DNA from: Zobellia laminariae
GTDB taxonomy: Bacteria > Bacteroidota > Bacteroidia > Flavobacteriales > Flavobacteriaceae
Direction: 5' to 3'
Assembly: GCF_009725995.1 (NCBI RefSeq)
Contig: NZ_RCNS01000001.1
Location: 228,283 to 292,282 of the forward strand
Length of the DNA stretch: 64,000 nucleotides
Part shown: one piece after another, positions 42,487-52,035 of the stretch
How positions within the stretch are numbered: the stretch's first letter is position 1
Layout of the letters: each line of letters opens with the position of its first letter
The notes under the pieces: generated by a model
Seen by the model: the letters and a program-made list of their open reading frames with translations, nothing else
Told to the model about the DNA's origin: nothing
Database searches by the model: none
Program-made: the position numbers and the translations under genes

Positions 42487-44568
42487 CTATCTTTTTAAGG
42501 AAAAATGGCTCTTGAATTCCTTTCGTTCCCCGTCTTTGGTGTATTCTACCCTAAACCAATAATCGTTTGACGGAACTATTTTTCCATTAAAAGTACCGTC
42601 CCAACTATCATTTCCGCTTAACTGAAATAACAACATTCCATATTGGTTATAGATACTTACATTAGGATCCTCCATACCTGCAAAACCAACTATAGACCAT
42701 CTTTCATTATCTCCATCACCATTAGGTGTAAAAAACCGTGGAAAATCTACTACTGTAAATTCTTTTGAGAGTGTACTACAGTTATGAATATCCGTTACAA
42801 AAGCCGTATGCTCTCCTGCTGTTAGATTTTCAAATCTATTTCCTGAAGAAAAATCTGAATCGTCAACACTATAGAGATAACTGCCATCTCCCTCGGCCAT
42901 AATATCTATGGTATTATTATCCGTAAAAGGGTCGGAAACAAACACTACTTCAAAAACTTCTGCTTGTGGGGAAGTAACTACTTGGGTAGACAACGAAAAT
43001 TGACAACCCAATTCTTTATTTAGAAGATTGACTACATAAGTACCTTCTTCATTTGCTGTATAAAAAGCATCTGTTGCTCCCGTTATTAAGTTTTCCGGAG
43101 AAATACTGTCCTTATACCATGTAAAACCATATTCTGAAGTTAACAGTTCTGTATTTAAAACTGGTAACGGGTCTATTGTACTTCCATTAGAATCCAAACA
43201 AAGAATATACTCCTCCTCTAATCCTGACTCAAAATCTACCCCTAATAACTCTACCTCAAAAGAAGAGGTTTTATAACAACTATTTCCAGATGATATTCTA
43301 GTAAAAATAGTCTCTGATGCATTTGTTATCTCATACGCTTCGGGAGTTTCAATTGCATTTTGATAAGCCTCGGCATCTTCTAACGATAAGTAATATGTAA
43401 CCTGATAGATTTGTGAGTCCTGTGCACCAAGTATTAGTTTATCATTAACCGTAAGATCCACTATCTTACCATCACCGCCGTCTACATTACAAAAAATTAA
43501 AGAATCTGGCTCCTCAATATTAACAGGAACGGAAATAAAATCTGCTTCTAAAGTTCCAGTAGCAACGCAAGATTCAGAAAAAACGAGTTCTACACGGTAT
43601 TCGCCGCCCTCAGTAACATCTACTGTGGACAGTCCTGACCAAGCTGCAATTTCAACATCATCTTTAAACCATACATAATCATCAACACCTACAACAGTAG
43701 CATCCAAAGCTATGGTTTCATTAACACATGCAGGGTTTCCGCTAGCCACAGTTCTATCATCTCCTAAATCATACCCTAAAGAAAAACTTCCTGCTTCTAA
43801 AAAAACTGCAGAGTCTACTTGAGAATCACGATTATCCGCTATTACCAACTTAATAGTATATGAATCGCCTGGCACCACTAAAGATTCCGCTGTCATACTA
43901 ACAGTTTGACCATGAAAAGATATTGCCGAATCATCTCCGTTAATCTTATCAAAATAAGAAAGATTTTTACTATTGCACTCCCCTGTCACTCCAGGCCTAA
44001 TAGTCGTAACACTAACAGGCAATTTATTATTAGGAATTACCGCCAAGTTTGTGGAAACACCTTTTGAATCGGTTAATATAAATGCAAAAACATCCCCAAA
44101 AGTACATTGGTAATTTTCCTGATATTCTTCTGATGCAAACAAGAAATTGAAACTGATACTATTGGTTTGAGGAACAAAGTCAAATTGAATATAAGATGCG
44201 TTGAATAGCAAATCTGACCCCGTAATAGACTTCAAATCGGCATCACCAAGCCATTCATCACTTCCTGAATTATGAATATCATCGTTAGGTCCCTCAGCCA
44301 GTTTAGCCCTACCTGTACTTAGAACAATGCCCTCTTCAAAAGGAAAGCCAGAACTATTAGCATCAAAATAACCAATTCCGTTCACACCTTCTGCGGTACC
44401 GGTCTTTGAAGTATAATTGCCAGTTTCTGCGCAATTACTATTTATTAGAATGTCCTTCACCAACTCTTCTACCGAATAAGTGGTGACATCAACGTTTATC
44501 TGAGCCCTAAGCCCAATAGACGACAGTAATAGTACTAAAAAACCTAATATTTTCATTTTCAATAGCAT
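42487..44568 (-). CDS. Secreted choice-of-anchor L protein with T9SS type B C-terminal domain
   Basis: A 693-residue protein exported by Sec (signal peptide to about residue 23) and then by the type IX system. Residues 30-265 form a choice-of-anchor L domain (FASEEYQENYQCTFGDVFAFILTD, then GDSYTIKLVIADNRDSQVDSAVFLEAGSF). Ig-like beta domains follow (about 270-600). The last 90 residues are the gliding-motility/type B sorting domain: FFTPNGDGDNERWSI, VSIYNQYGMLLFQLSGNDSWDG, and a basic end. Such proteins are surface-attached or released; the ligand is unknown. Confidence 0.93.
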   Translation of the reverse strand: MLLKMKILGFLVLLLSSIGLRAQINVDVTTYSVEELVKDILINSNCAETGNYTSKTGTAEGVNGIGYFDANSSGFPFEEGIVLSTGRAKLAEGPNDDIHNSGSDEWLGDADLKSITGSDLLFNASYIQFDFVPQTNSISFNFLFASEEYQENYQCTFGDVFAFILTDSKGVSTNLAVIPNNKLPVSVTTIRPGVTGECNSKNLSYFDKINGDDSAISFHGQTVSMTAESLVVPGDSYTIKLVIADNRDSQVDSAVFLEAGSFSLGYDLGDDRTVASGNPACVNETIALDATVVGVDDYVWFKDDVEIAAWSGLSTVDVTEGGEYRVELVFSESCVATGTLEADFISVPVNIEEPDSLIFCNVDGGDGKIVDLTVNDKLILGAQDSQIYQVTYYLSLEDAEAYQNAIETPEAYEITNASETIFTRISSGNSCYKTSSFEVELLGVDFESGLEEEYILCLDSNGSTIDPLPVLNTELLTSEYGFTWYKDSISPENLITGATDAFYTANEEGTYVVNLLNKELGCQFSLSTQVVTSPQAEVFEVVFVSDPFTDNNTIDIMAEGDGSYLYSVDDSDFSSGNRFENLTAGEHTAFVTDIHNCSTLSKEFTVVDFPRFFTPNGDGDNERWSIVGFAGMEDPNVSIYNQYGMLLFQLSGNDSWDGTFNGKIVPSNDYWFRVEYTKDGERKEFKSHFSLKR

Positions 44569-44671
44569 GATTTCAGAAAACCTGAAAGTTAAATATAAGA
44601 AACTCTTTACAGGTTTTTAGCACTTATTTAAAAATTTCGGGCAACGGAATTATTTCATCTATAACTCCTTT

Positions 44672-45118
44672 CTAAAAGGGATTCTTTCCTATTGGCGCAC
44701 TTGATACTACGTTAGATAGTATAATGTGGGTACGCGTCTCACCATACTGAATTAGTTTATCTATAAATCGTTCCAAATGAAACTGGTCTTTTAATACAAC
44801 CTCCATAACAATATTCTCATTCCCCGTAATACGATAGCAGTTCACCACCTCTTTATATGTTTTTACGGTCTCTAAAAAAGGTTTTAGTTTCCCCATAAAA
44901 GCTCTCAACGTTATAATAGCTTTAAGATGATGTCCTGTTTTAGCATGCGAAACTTTTGTATTGTAACCTTCTATGATACCCAAGTCTTCCATCTTCTTTA
45001 TACGTTCCGCAACAGCAGGTGCGGTAAGCCCTACTTGCCTACCAATATCCACATAAGTTTCGCGAGCATTTGCTTGTAGAAGTTTGAGTATTTTCCAGTT
45101 TAAATCGTCTATATTCAT
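44672..45118 (-). CDS. Lrp/AsnC family transcriptional regulator
   Basis: A 148-residue regulator. The N-terminal helix-turn-helix (residues 3-60: LNWKILKLLQANARETYVDIGRQVGLTAPAVAERIKKMEDLGIIEGY) precedes the RAM/ligand-binding domain (65-145, with YRITGNENIVMEVVLKDQFHLERFI). These octameric proteins respond to amino acids and often control amino-acid genes. Its neighbours do not reveal the target. A -7 box lies 35 bases upstream. Confidence 0.93.
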   Translation of the reverse strand: MNIDDLNWKILKLLQANARETYVDIGRQVGLTAPAVAERIKKMEDLGIIEGYNTKVSHAKTGHHLKAIITLRAFMGKLKPFLETVKTYKEVVNCYRITGNENIVMEVVLKDQFHLERFIDKLIQYGETRTHIILSNVVSSAPIGKNPF

Positions 45119-45152
45119 TTTCGAGCCTAAAATTCGTAAATAGCTTGTTATC

Positions 45153-45160
45153 CAAAGCTA
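45153..45160 (-). promoter_or_regulatory. Candidate -7 element of the Lrp-family gene
   Basis: Read leftward, TAGCTTTG matches TANNTTTG, 35 bases before the ATG. No -33 TTG at the usual distance. Confidence 0.4.
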
Positions 45161-45244
45161 ATATATGAAATCACTTTCGATTCTAAAGGTAAAACTTGGA
45201 AACTGGCCGTAACTTTAATAATCCTAATTCTTAGTAATAGAAAA

Positions 45245-45658
45245 ATGTCTTACGATAATCTTCGGGCCTTACCGGTCTACAAAAAAGCTTTAGAGCTCTG
45301 CCATATGAGTAGGGAGATTGCTTCGTACGTTTCTTTGAACAAAGACCTTATGAAACTCTATCAATCTAATAGCCATAGAGATACTATTGCAAATTCTTTG
45401 TTAACCGATGCTATTCTTATACCAAAAAAAATTGCTTCCGCAGAAATAAGTGGGTGTCATTTAGAGCGCATGAAAAGCGCTAGCTTCATTAATATTATGA
45501 TTCGTAATATTAATTCTTATTGTAATGGCTTAGAAAACGACGGGGTTAAAGAAAAAGAATATTTGAACCTTCTAAGAAAGGAAATTAAAATCTTTAGACG
45601 TTCTTTTAAGAAATGGCGAAATTCTTTTCCTGACGGAGGCACCAATTATTTTAATTAA
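45245..45658 (+). CDS. Four-helix-bundle protein of unknown function
   Basis: A 137-residue helical protein. The start LRALPVYKKALELCHMSREIASYV and the middle ANSLLTDAILIPKKIASAEISG recall the 23S-rRNA intervening-sequence (S23) four-helix-bundle family, whose members are often unlinked to any rRNA insert. The likeness is moderate: this one has a shorter loop between helices 1 and 2. The C-terminus is basic (FRRSFKKWRNSFP). It diverges from the Lrp gene and is followed by purU after a hairpin. Confidence 0.65.
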   Translation: MSYDNLRALPVYKKALELCHMSREIASYVSLNKDLMKLYQSNSHRDTIANSLLTDAILIPKKIASAEISGCHLERMKSASFINIMIRNINSYCNGLENDGVKEKEYLNLLRKEIKIFRRSFKKWRNSFPDGGTNYFN

Positions 45659-45677
45659 ACAGCCTCCTCTTCTTTTT
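45635..45677 (+). terminator. Possible terminator of the four-helix-bundle gene
   Basis: GGAGGC (45635-45640, inside the coding end) can pair with GCCTCC (45662-45667) over an AT-rich loop that has its own small stem, followed by a T-rich run. The stem is short. Confidence 0.45.
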
Positions 45678-45745
45678 GTTTTAAATTTACGATATACTAA
45701 AATTGTTAGTTTAAAGTTCTAATTTTGGATTTTAAATTATCGATT

Positions 45746-46597
45746 TTGAAAACAACTATTCTTATTCATTGTCCCGATCAAGCGGGAATCATAAGTGTTA
45801 CCACTAACTTTATACACCAACATAAAGGGAACATCATTTATCTTGACCAGCACGTAGACAAAGAAACCAACGTATTTTTTATGCGTCTGGATAGTGATTT
45901 TGAAGATTCAAATTTTTCCGCCGAGACATTCAAACAGGAGTTCCAAAGCGAACTTGCCGATAGATACAACATGCAATGGAGTATGCACCAGGCGGGCGTA
46001 AAACCCAAGATGGCACTTTTTGTATCTAAATACAACCATTGTTTATACGACCTTTTAAGTAGATTTAATTCTAGTGAGCTTGAAGTTGATATTCCTTTTA
46101 TTATCAGTAACCATCCGGACCTTAAACCTATTGCAGACCAGTTTAACATTCCTTATTACCACATACCGGTAACAAAAGATACCAAAGCGGAAGCTGAAAC
46201 GAAACAATTAAAACTCTTAAAGGAATATGAAGTTGACTTTATTGTTTTGGCAAGGTACATGCAAATTGTAAGTCCAAAAATCATAAGCAACTTTCCTAAT
46301 CGTATTATAAATATTCACCACTCATTTTTACCTGCATTTGCGGGCGCCAAACCTTATCACGCGGCTTTTAAACGTGGTGTGAAGATTATTGGAGCCACAA
46401 GTCATTATGTTACCGAAGAACTGGATGCAGGCCCTATTATAGAACAAGACGTTACTACGGTAACACATGCCCACAGTATAAAAGATTTTATTGCCAAAGG
46501 TCGTGATTTAGAGAAAATTGTGCTTTCCAGAGCAGTTAAGCTACATATTCTTAGAAAGACTATGGTCTACAACAATAAGACAGTAATTTTTTCGTAG
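45746..46597 (+). CDS. purU: Formyltetrahydrofolate deformylase
   Basis: Hydrolyses 10-formyltetrahydrofolate to formate and tetrahydrofolate, supplying formate for purine synthesis and balancing one-carbon units. An ACT domain covers residues 1-80 (TTILIHCPDQAGIISVTTNFI); the formyltransferase-type domain follows, with the catalytic Asn-His-Asp seen in IINIHHSFLPAFAGAKPYHAAF and ELDAGPIIEQD. No ATG exists near the start: a TTG at 45746 gives the usual beginning (xKTTILIHCPDQ), while another TTG at 45725 would add seven residues. I take 45746. Confidence 0.94.
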   Translation: MKTTILIHCPDQAGIISVTTNFIHQHKGNIIYLDQHVDKETNVFFMRLDSDFEDSNFSAETFKQEFQSELADRYNMQWSMHQAGVKPKMALFVSKYNHCLYDLLSRFNSSELEVDIPFIISNHPDLKPIADQFNIPYYHIPVTKDTKAEAETKQLKLLKEYEVDFIVLARYMQIVSPKIISNFPNRIINIHHSFLPAFAGAKPYHAAFKRGVKIIGATSHYVTEELDAGPIIEQDVTTVTHAHSIKDFIAKGRDLEKIVLSRAVKLHILRKTMVYNNKTVIFS

Positions 46598-46701
46598 TAT
46601 ATCCTAAGACATAGAAAGAAGTGTTCAAGGTTCTTAGTTACAGAGAATACCTGTACCTAATAGGCTGCTCTTTTTTCTCAATACTAAGTTTTAAAAAAGT
46701 T

Positions 46702-47406
46702 ATGAAAAAACTGGTTATATTATTTCTTGCATTGAGCTTAAATTCTTGTCACGAACTTCAACAGGTCGTAAATCAATTACCACAAGGAAGCGTTGCCTTA
46801 GGCAATGACCAAATTGCTGCAGGACTTAGAGAAGCGCTAGATAAAGGCATTCAAAGTCAAGTAAGCAAACTAACCAAAGAAGATGGTTTTCTAAAAAATG
46901 AAGCCGTAAAAATACTTCTCCCTGAAGAACTTCAGAAAGTAGACAAAACTCTTCGTGACATTGGACTTGGTAGTTTAGCCGATGAAGGCCTTAAGGTATT
47001 GAACAGAGCCGCTGAAGATGCTGTTGGTGAAGCTACTCCTATTTTTGTTGATGCAGTAAAGGGAATTACATTTAGTGATGCCAAGAATATTTTATTAGGA
47101 AGCGACAACGCTGCTACTCAATATTTGACTTCAGCTACACAAACCCAACTTTACGCTAAATTCAATCCGGTTATCAAGAATTCTTTTAGCAAAGTAGGAG
47201 CCGATAAAATTTGGAGCAACCTTATTACAAAATACAATAACATACCGCTTACGAAGAAGGTTAACCCAGACTTGACGGACTACGTAACTCAAGAAGCACT
47301 TAATGGTGTTTTCACGATGATTGCCGTTGAAGAAAAAGAAATAAGAAACGACGCAAGCTCTAGAACAACTGATCTTTTAAGACGTGTTTTTAGCTTACAG
47401 GATTAA
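46702..47406 (+). CDS. DUF4197 lipoprotein
   Basis: A 234-residue lipoprotein (signal MKKLVILFLALSLNSC, cysteine at residue 16) with a DUF4197 domain. Typical blocks are GLREALDKGIQSQVSKLTKEDGFLKNEAVKILLPEELQKV and ALNGVFTMIAVEEKEIRNDASSRTTDLLRRVF at the C-terminus. The family is helical, found in periplasm of many proteobacteria and Bacteroidota, and uncharacterised. The ATG at 46702 is preferred; the GTG at 46621 would put 27 residues ahead of the signal peptide. Confidence 0.92.
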   Translation: MKKLVILFLALSLNSCHELQQVVNQLPQGSVALGNDQIAAGLREALDKGIQSQVSKLTKEDGFLKNEAVKILLPEELQKVDKTLRDIGLGSLADEGLKVLNRAAEDAVGEATPIFVDAVKGITFSDAKNILLGSDNAATQYLTSATQTQLYAKFNPVIKNSFSKVGADKIWSNLITKYNNIPLTKKVNPDLTDYVTQEALNGVFTMIAVEEKEIRNDASSRTTDLLRRVFSLQD

Positions 47407-47484
47407 AAATAAATATTTTGTATTAACCTTACAATAACTTGAAAATTAACCCGTTAAATTCATAAGTAGTCTTTAACAACTACC

Positions 47485-47597
47485 AATCTCTAAGACCTTG
47501 TTGATCATTTTAAATTAGAGATTGTGATACTGAATTTTTTGAGTTAGTAATTTTTGAGTTAGTTAGTTTAAAACCGGTGGGAGCACCGGTTTTTTTA
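47485..47597 (+). ncRNA. Structured 3' region or small RNA after the DUF4197 gene (tentative)
   Basis: A perfect 9-bp inverted repeat AATCTCTAA / TTAGAGATT (47485-47493 and 47515-47523), a direct repeat of TTTTTGAGTTAGT (47536-47548 and 47551-47563) and an excellent terminator (47570-47597) follow one another in a 264-base gap. This could be a long 3' untranslated region or a separate small RNA; I found no consensus promoter for the latter. Confidence 0.3.
47570..47597 (+). terminator. Intrinsic terminator downstream of the DUF4197 gene
   Basis: A 10-bp stem (core AAACCGGTG / CACCGGTTT) with loop GGAG and T7, located 164 bases after the stop codon. Confidence 0.92.
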
Positions 47598-47670
47598 TGT
47601 TCTTTTTTTAAATACCGATAAACTCTAATTTCGAAAGGAGAAGATTCCTTCCATATATACTTGAAGTTTA

Positions 47671-48459
47671 TTACCCTCTATCTACGTCAGCAACAAAATC
47701 TATAACAAACCGATTGAATAGTTGGGGCTGTTCTACATTCACCACATGACCACAATGCTCAATAGTTAACAAACTAGATTGTGATTGTTTCTGAACCATT
47801 TTCTTTACAGAAGGAAGAAAAAGATAATCTTCACCGCCCATAACATATAATGTAGGAATATTAATATCTCCTGCTCTAAAAAAGCGTAAGAGTCTATTTA
47901 TTTGCGAGCCCATTTTGTACCATCTCACAAATTCCTTTTGATACATTCGTTTTGCTTCACGAACAAAAAGCAATCTAGACTCTTTGTGATTGCCATCTGG
48001 CATTATCGCAAAAGTAAAAAGCTTGTAAAGCCAGATATAAGGAACAAGTGATTTGAAAAGACCGCCAAAGCCCATTAAAATCCTAAAGCGCATATCCAAC
48101 CTAATAATAGCACCGCCCAATACCATGCTCTCCACGCGGCCAGGATATTTTTCAGCCAAATTCCTTATAAGTACAGTACCTAAGGAAATACCTATAAAAT
48201 GAGATTTTTGAATTTTAAGATAATCCAAAACCTCTAAGATATCTTCTGTGATATAGTCAAAAGTATATTTATCGTCAAAGGCGTCTTTTAAGCCTGGTTG
48301 CGAATCACCATGACCTCTAAGATCTAGTAATAAAATATTAAAGTGTTTCTTAAACTCCCTTAATTGTTTAAACCAAATAGAAGAACTTCCTCCGGCTCCG
48401 TGAACGAAGGTGACCCAAGAATCTGATTCTTGATTTAGATATGTAACGTAATTCAGCAA
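47671..48459 (-). CDS. Alpha/beta-fold hydrolase
   Basis: A hydrolase of about 262 residues. The oxyanion region is TFVHGAGGSSSIWFKQLREF, the nucleophile elbow GISLGT (serine in G-x-S-x-G), the acid lies in VMGGEDYLFLP and the histidine in EHCGHVVNVEQP, so the triad is complete. Substrate unknown. There is no ATG ahead of the fold: a TTG at 48459 gives the short N-terminal strand normal for the family. A longer frame reaches to 48549 but adds unlikely sequence. It is monocistronic. Confidence 0.85.
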   Translation of the reverse strand: MLNYVTYLNQESDSWVTFVHGAGGSSSIWFKQLREFKKHFNILLLDLRGHGDSQPGLKDAFDDKYTFDYITEDILEVLDYLKIQKSHFIGISLGTVLIRNLAEKYPGRVESMVLGGAIIRLDMRFRILMGFGGLFKSLVPYIWLYKLFTFAIMPDGNHKESRLLFVREAKRMYQKEFVRWYKMGSQINRLLRFFRAGDINIPTLYVMGGEDYLFLPSVKKMVQKQSQSSLLTIEHCGHVVNVEQPQLFNRFVIDFVADVDRG

Positions 48460-48842
48460 GTGTTCTATTATTTTCTCCCATTTGGGAATCTTGCAATGTA
48501 TTAAATCTTTTGATCCATTATTGCCTTGACCAAAAAATATAATCCACAAAGATGTTAGACAACGAAAAATTCAATAAAAACTGAAGAATACTAAGAATCT
48601 GACCCACAACTCCCTATGTGCCCTGAAAGAGATTATTGATTTCTTATCATTTTAACTAAAAACGATTTGACAGAACTGCAAGAAAAAAAGAGTTATTAAC
48701 AAGTCTTAAACGAGATTCGCAAGCTTTGTATTTGGTTACTGTTAATAAATCATCAATTCAACTTAATTTTTGCTATCTACAGCGAATATCGAGATCCAAA
48801 GTTGGATTCCGTCCGTATATTTGTAGTAAAGCATTTATAATT
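48460..48842. other. Divergent intergenic region without recognised gene
   Basis: These 383 bases hold the possible longer start of the hydrolase gene and a -7 box for the small gene at 48843. I see no RNA gene or other coding frame in it. Confidence 0.5.
48816..48823 (+). promoter_or_regulatory. -7 element of the 65-residue protein gene
   Basis: TATATTTG matches TANNTTTG and lies 20 bases before the ATG at 48843. No -33 TTG at a standard distance (one lies 11 bases upstream). Confidence 0.5.
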
Positions 48843-49040
48843 ATGGAAAATCAGTATTGCAAAGTAGGAACAGTTACTCCGATCACATCAAACAGAAACG
48901 TGATTTCGCTTTTAGAGTATCAGTATCAGACCTTTTTGAACAAAGCCAGTGACATGAAGTACACTGATGCTAAATTGGTTGAGTTTTTCGAGCAAAAAGC
49001 CGAGAAGATTCAAAGAGTTCTAGAAAATATGATGAAGTAG
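48843..49040 (+). CDS. Small conserved-looking cytoplasmic protein (65 residues)
   Basis: A 65-residue soluble protein starting MENQYCKVGTVTPITSNRN and continuing as one helical segment (ISLLEYQYQTFLNKASDMKYTDAKLVEFFEQKAEKIQRVLENMMK). No domain is recognised. A -7 box 20 bases upstream supports the ATG at 48843 over a frame start at 48726. It converges with pyrF. Confidence 0.65.
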   Translation: MENQYCKVGTVTPITSNRNVISLLEYQYQTFLNKASDMKYTDAKLVEFFEQKAEKIQRVLENMMK

Positions 49041-49052
49041 TTTCTTCGGAAA

Positions 49053-49862
49053 TTATAAAAGTTCGGCCATTTGACGTTGTAGCTCCAAAGCTTTAAGCCT
49101 TGCTGCATCCGCAAAATCCGCTTCTGCTGAGGCATATATTATTCCTCTTGAAGAATTTATAAGAAGACCTACATTTTCACTCATACCGTTTTCGCAAACC
49201 TCCTTTAGACTTCCTCCTTGTGCTCCAACACCTGGCACCAATAAAAAGCTTTTTGGAATAATTTTCCGAATATCCTTCAAGTACTCTGCCTTAGTTGCAC
49301 CTACTACGTACATTAGATTTTCAGAATTAGCATAGGTTTTTGAAGTCTCCAGTACAGTTTTGTACAATTCCTTTCCGTCTATCAATTTTGTTTGAAAGTC
49401 AAAAGCACCAACATTAGATGTTAATGCCAATAATATGGTGTGCTTATCTTTAAAAGCCAAAAAAGGTTCAACCGAATCTTTGCCCATATACGGGGCTATA
49501 GTAACAGAATCAAACTCTAAATCCTCGAAAAACGCTTTTGCATAACGTGTGGAAGTATTACCAATATCTCCTCGCTTAGCATCAGCTATTGTAAATAGCT
49601 CTGGATAGTTAGCGTTAATGAATTTTATAGTCTTCTCTAAGGACTGCCATCCTTTGATACCATACGCTTCATAAAAAGCTATATTAGGCTTGTACGACAC
49701 ACATATATCATGCGTAGCATCAATAATAGCTTTATTAAAAGCAAATATTGGATCTTCTTCACCAAGAAGGTGCGCCGGAATTTTTTCTAAATCGGTATCA
49801 AGACCAATACATAGAAATGATTTTTTCTTTCTAATCTGGGCAACAAGTTCTTCAGTAGTCAT
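49053..49862 (-). CDS. pyrF: Orotidine 5'-phosphate decarboxylase
   Basis: Makes UMP from OMP, the last step of pyrimidine synthesis. The 269-residue length and the signature [19 protein letters not shown] (about 95-113, with the catalytic Lys and Asp) mark the long type 2 form found in Bacteroidota and mycobacteria. [14 protein letters not shown] near the start binds the substrate; [10 protein letters not shown] near 205-215 binds phosphate. It follows prfA after 42 bases on the same strand. Confidence 0.96.
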   Translation of the reverse strand: MTTEELVAQIRKKKSFLCIGLDTDLEKIPAHLLGEEDPIFAFNKAIIDATHDICVSYKPNIAFYEAYGIKGWQSLEKTIKFINANYPELFTIADAKRGDIGNTSTRYAKAFFEDLEFDSVTIAPYMGKDSVEPFLAFKDKHTILLALTSNVGAFDFQTKLIDGKELYKTVLETSKTYANSENLMYVVGATKAEYLKDIRKIIPKSFLLVPGVGAQGGSLKEVCENGMSENVGLLINSSRGIIYASAEADFADAARLKALELQRQMAELL

Positions 49863-49904
49863 AGAGGAGCTACGGCTATAATTAAGTTTTTAAAAATTGG
49901 TACA

Positions 49905-50981
49905 TTAAAAAATCTCGGAAGCTTCTTTTAGTTTTTCGGTATTCTCCACGAAACTAAGCTCATCGATAATCCTTTGAATATCACCATCAATAATATTTTG
50001 CAAATCGTAAAGAGTCAACCCTATACGGTGATCCGTTACACGACCTTGTGGATAATTGTACGTTCTAATCTTAGCTGAACGGTCACCACTGCTTACCTGA
50101 GAATTACGTTTTGCTGCATCTTCTTCTTGCTTTTTTGCAAGTTCTTGATCATACAGACGTGAGCGCAATACCCTAAAGGCTTTATCTTTATTTTTATGCT
50201 GTGATTTCTGATCTTGACATTGCGCAACTAATCCCGTAGGAATGTGTGTTAAACGTACTGCAGAATACGTGGTGTTCACAGACTGACCTCCAGGTCCTGA
50301 AGAACAGAAAAAATCTATTCGAACATCTTTTGGATCTATCTGAACATCAAAATCTTCAGCCTCAGGAAGTACCATTACCGTTGCGGCACTGGTGTGTACT
50401 CTACCTTGTGTTTCTGTCTGCGGCACACGCTGCACACGATGTACACCTGCCTCAAACTTAAGGGTACCATAAACATCCTTACCACTTACTTCAAACTGAA
50501 TTTCTTTATAACCACCACTGGTACCTTCGCTTAAATCTATAACGTTAGTTTTCCAGCCCCTGCCTTCGCAATACTTGGTATACATACGAAATAAATCCCC
50601 AGCAAAAATACTAGCCTCATCTCCACCAGTTCCAGCCCTAATTTCAACTACCACATCTTTGGCATCTTCAGGATCTTTAGGTATGAGCATTAATTTAATT
50701 TCCTCTTCTATTTTAGGTATACCCCCTTTTGCTTCATCTAGCTGCATTTTGGCCATTTCTACCATCTCTGCATCACTACCGTCCGCTATAATTTCTTCCG
50801 CCTCTTCAATGTTGCTCATGAGCTCTAAGTACTGCTCACGTTTAGCTACAAGCTCTTTTAAATCGGAATATTCTTTGGTCAATCCTACATAGCGTTTCTG
50901 GTCCGAAATAATATCCGGTTGAATAATAAGGTCAGAAACCTCATCAAAACGCTGCTTAACAATATTAAGTTTATCTATCAT
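49905..50981 (-). CDS. prfA: Peptide chain release factor 1
   Basis: Ends translation at UAA and UAG. The 358 residues show the GGQ motif in [24 protein letters not shown] (about 228-251) and, in [22 protein letters not shown], the PxT motif (PQT) that reads the stop codon. The N-terminal coiled-coil domain (1-100) is complete. The sequence [22 protein letters not shown] is typical of RF1. It is probably co-transcribed with pyrF. Confidence 0.97.
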   Translation of the reverse strand: MIDKLNIVKQRFDEVSDLIIQPDIISDQKRYVGLTKEYSDLKELVAKREQYLELMSNIEEAEEIIADGSDAEMVEMAKMQLDEAKGGIPKIEEEIKLMLIPKDPEDAKDVVVEIRAGTGGDEASIFAGDLFRMYTKYCEGRGWKTNVIDLSEGTSGGYKEIQFEVSGKDVYGTLKFEAGVHRVQRVPQTETQGRVHTSAATVMVLPEAEDFDVQIDPKDVRIDFFCSSGPGGQSVNTTYSAVRLTHIPTGLVAQCQDQKSQHKNKDKAFRVLRSRLYDQELAKKQEEDAAKRNSQVSSGDRSAKIRTYNYPQGRVTDHRIGLTLYDLQNIIDGDIQRIIDELSFVENTEKLKEASEIF

Positions 50982-51039
50982 TATCTTACATCACTTGTGT
51001 TGCGAATTTACGACAAATTTGTACATTTATTGATATACC

Positions 51040-51366
51040 TTGGTTTTGATAAAAAGCATTTTCCGTCTACGATATCCCCTTTTCTTTCTTTTCTATCGAT
51101 CTTTGTTAGCTTTTTCCTTTGCCATTACGCTAATTCAGTATTTCCTACTTAAATCTTCTGGCACAAATGGCCTTGTTACAAAAGTTCTGATAGCAAAGTT
51201 CATTTTACTACTCTTATATTTTGCATTTACCTTTTCAGGACTCTCTTCTAAAAAACTGATTTTCTATAAAAATTTTGGTATTTCTACCACTCGTTTATTT
51301 TTAACCTCTTTTATTATGGACAGCTTTCTAACCCTAATAATCATCAAAATCTTAAATCTATTTTGA
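51040..51366 (+). CDS. Very small membrane protein paired with an ABC ATPase
   Basis: A 108-residue integral membrane protein with three hydrophobic segments (about 10-37, 43-68 and 86-108). It starts at TTG (51040, or TTG 51046), since no ATG is available. It ends TTGA, sharing bases with the TTG start of the ABC ATPase gene, so the two are translationally coupled. It is too short to be a whole ABC permease and I do not recognise its family. It may be a small membrane anchor or a reduced permease that forms oligomers. Confidence 0.65.
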   Translation: MVLIKSIFRLRYPLFFLFYRSLLAFSFAITLIQYFLLKSSGTNGLVTKVLIAKFILLLLYFAFTFSGLSSKKLIFYKNFGISTTRLFLTSFIMDSFLTLIIIKILNLF

Positions 51367-52010
51367 AACTTGAAATAGACAACATAGAACTAAGCTATAA
51401 CCATAAACGTATTCTATACGGTATTTATCTTAAGGCTGAAACAGGAAAAATAACCGGAATTCTTGGAAGAAACGGCTGTGGAAAAACTTCCTTACTGCGC
51501 ATCTTGTTCGGTAGTCTTTCCTCCAAATATTCCAATGTGCGAATTGATGGAGTTTATCAAAAGAAGAAATTATATAAAACTGGAGAGGCCGCCTATTTAC
51601 CCCAGCATCAATTACTGCCGACTGGACTAAAAATACATGCAGCGTTCAATTATTTCAATGTGGAATGGCATTTATTTATCACTATTTTTCCTTCCTTCGA
51701 AAAATATAAAAAAAACCGAATTAGCGAATTAAGCTCAGGTGAACTTCGTGTAATAGAGACATATTTGGTACTTAATTCAAATAAAAAAATAATTTTACTA
51801 GATGAACCTTTTTCGTTTATAGCTCCTATCTACGTGGAAAAAATAAAACAGATTATTCAAAGAAAAAAGGAACATTGCACGATAATTATTACAGACCATT
51901 TCTACCAAGAAATTATGGAAATAAGCGACACCATTTACTTATTAAAAGAAGGATATTGTAAACCGATAAGCTCCAAAAAAGATTTAAAGAATGAAGGGTA
52001 TCTTTCTTAA
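51363..52010 (+). CDS. ABC transporter ATPase subunit (short)
   Basis: A 215-residue ATPase. Walker A is GRNGCGKTS (about 33-41), the signature region is ISELSSGELRVIETY (LSSGE in place of LSGGQ), Walker B is IILLDEPFSFI, and the H-loop TDH. The Q-loop is YLPQHQLLP. The start codon is TTG overlapping the stop of the upstream gene. The substrate is unknown. The pair is bounded by divergent prfA and convergent apbE and has no other subunits nearby. Confidence 0.88.
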   Translation: MKLEIDNIELSYNHKRILYGIYLKAETGKITGILGRNGCGKTSLLRILFGSLSSKYSNVRIDGVYQKKKLYKTGEAAYLPQHQLLPTGLKIHAAFNYFNVEWHLFITIFPSFEKYKKNRISELSSGELRVIETYLVLNSNKKIILLDEPFSFIAPIYVEKIKQIIQRKKEHCTIIITDHFYQEIMEISDTIYLLKEGYCKPISSKKDLKNEGYLS

Positions 52011-52035
52011 TGAAGCAATTATTCGAAAATTGAGG

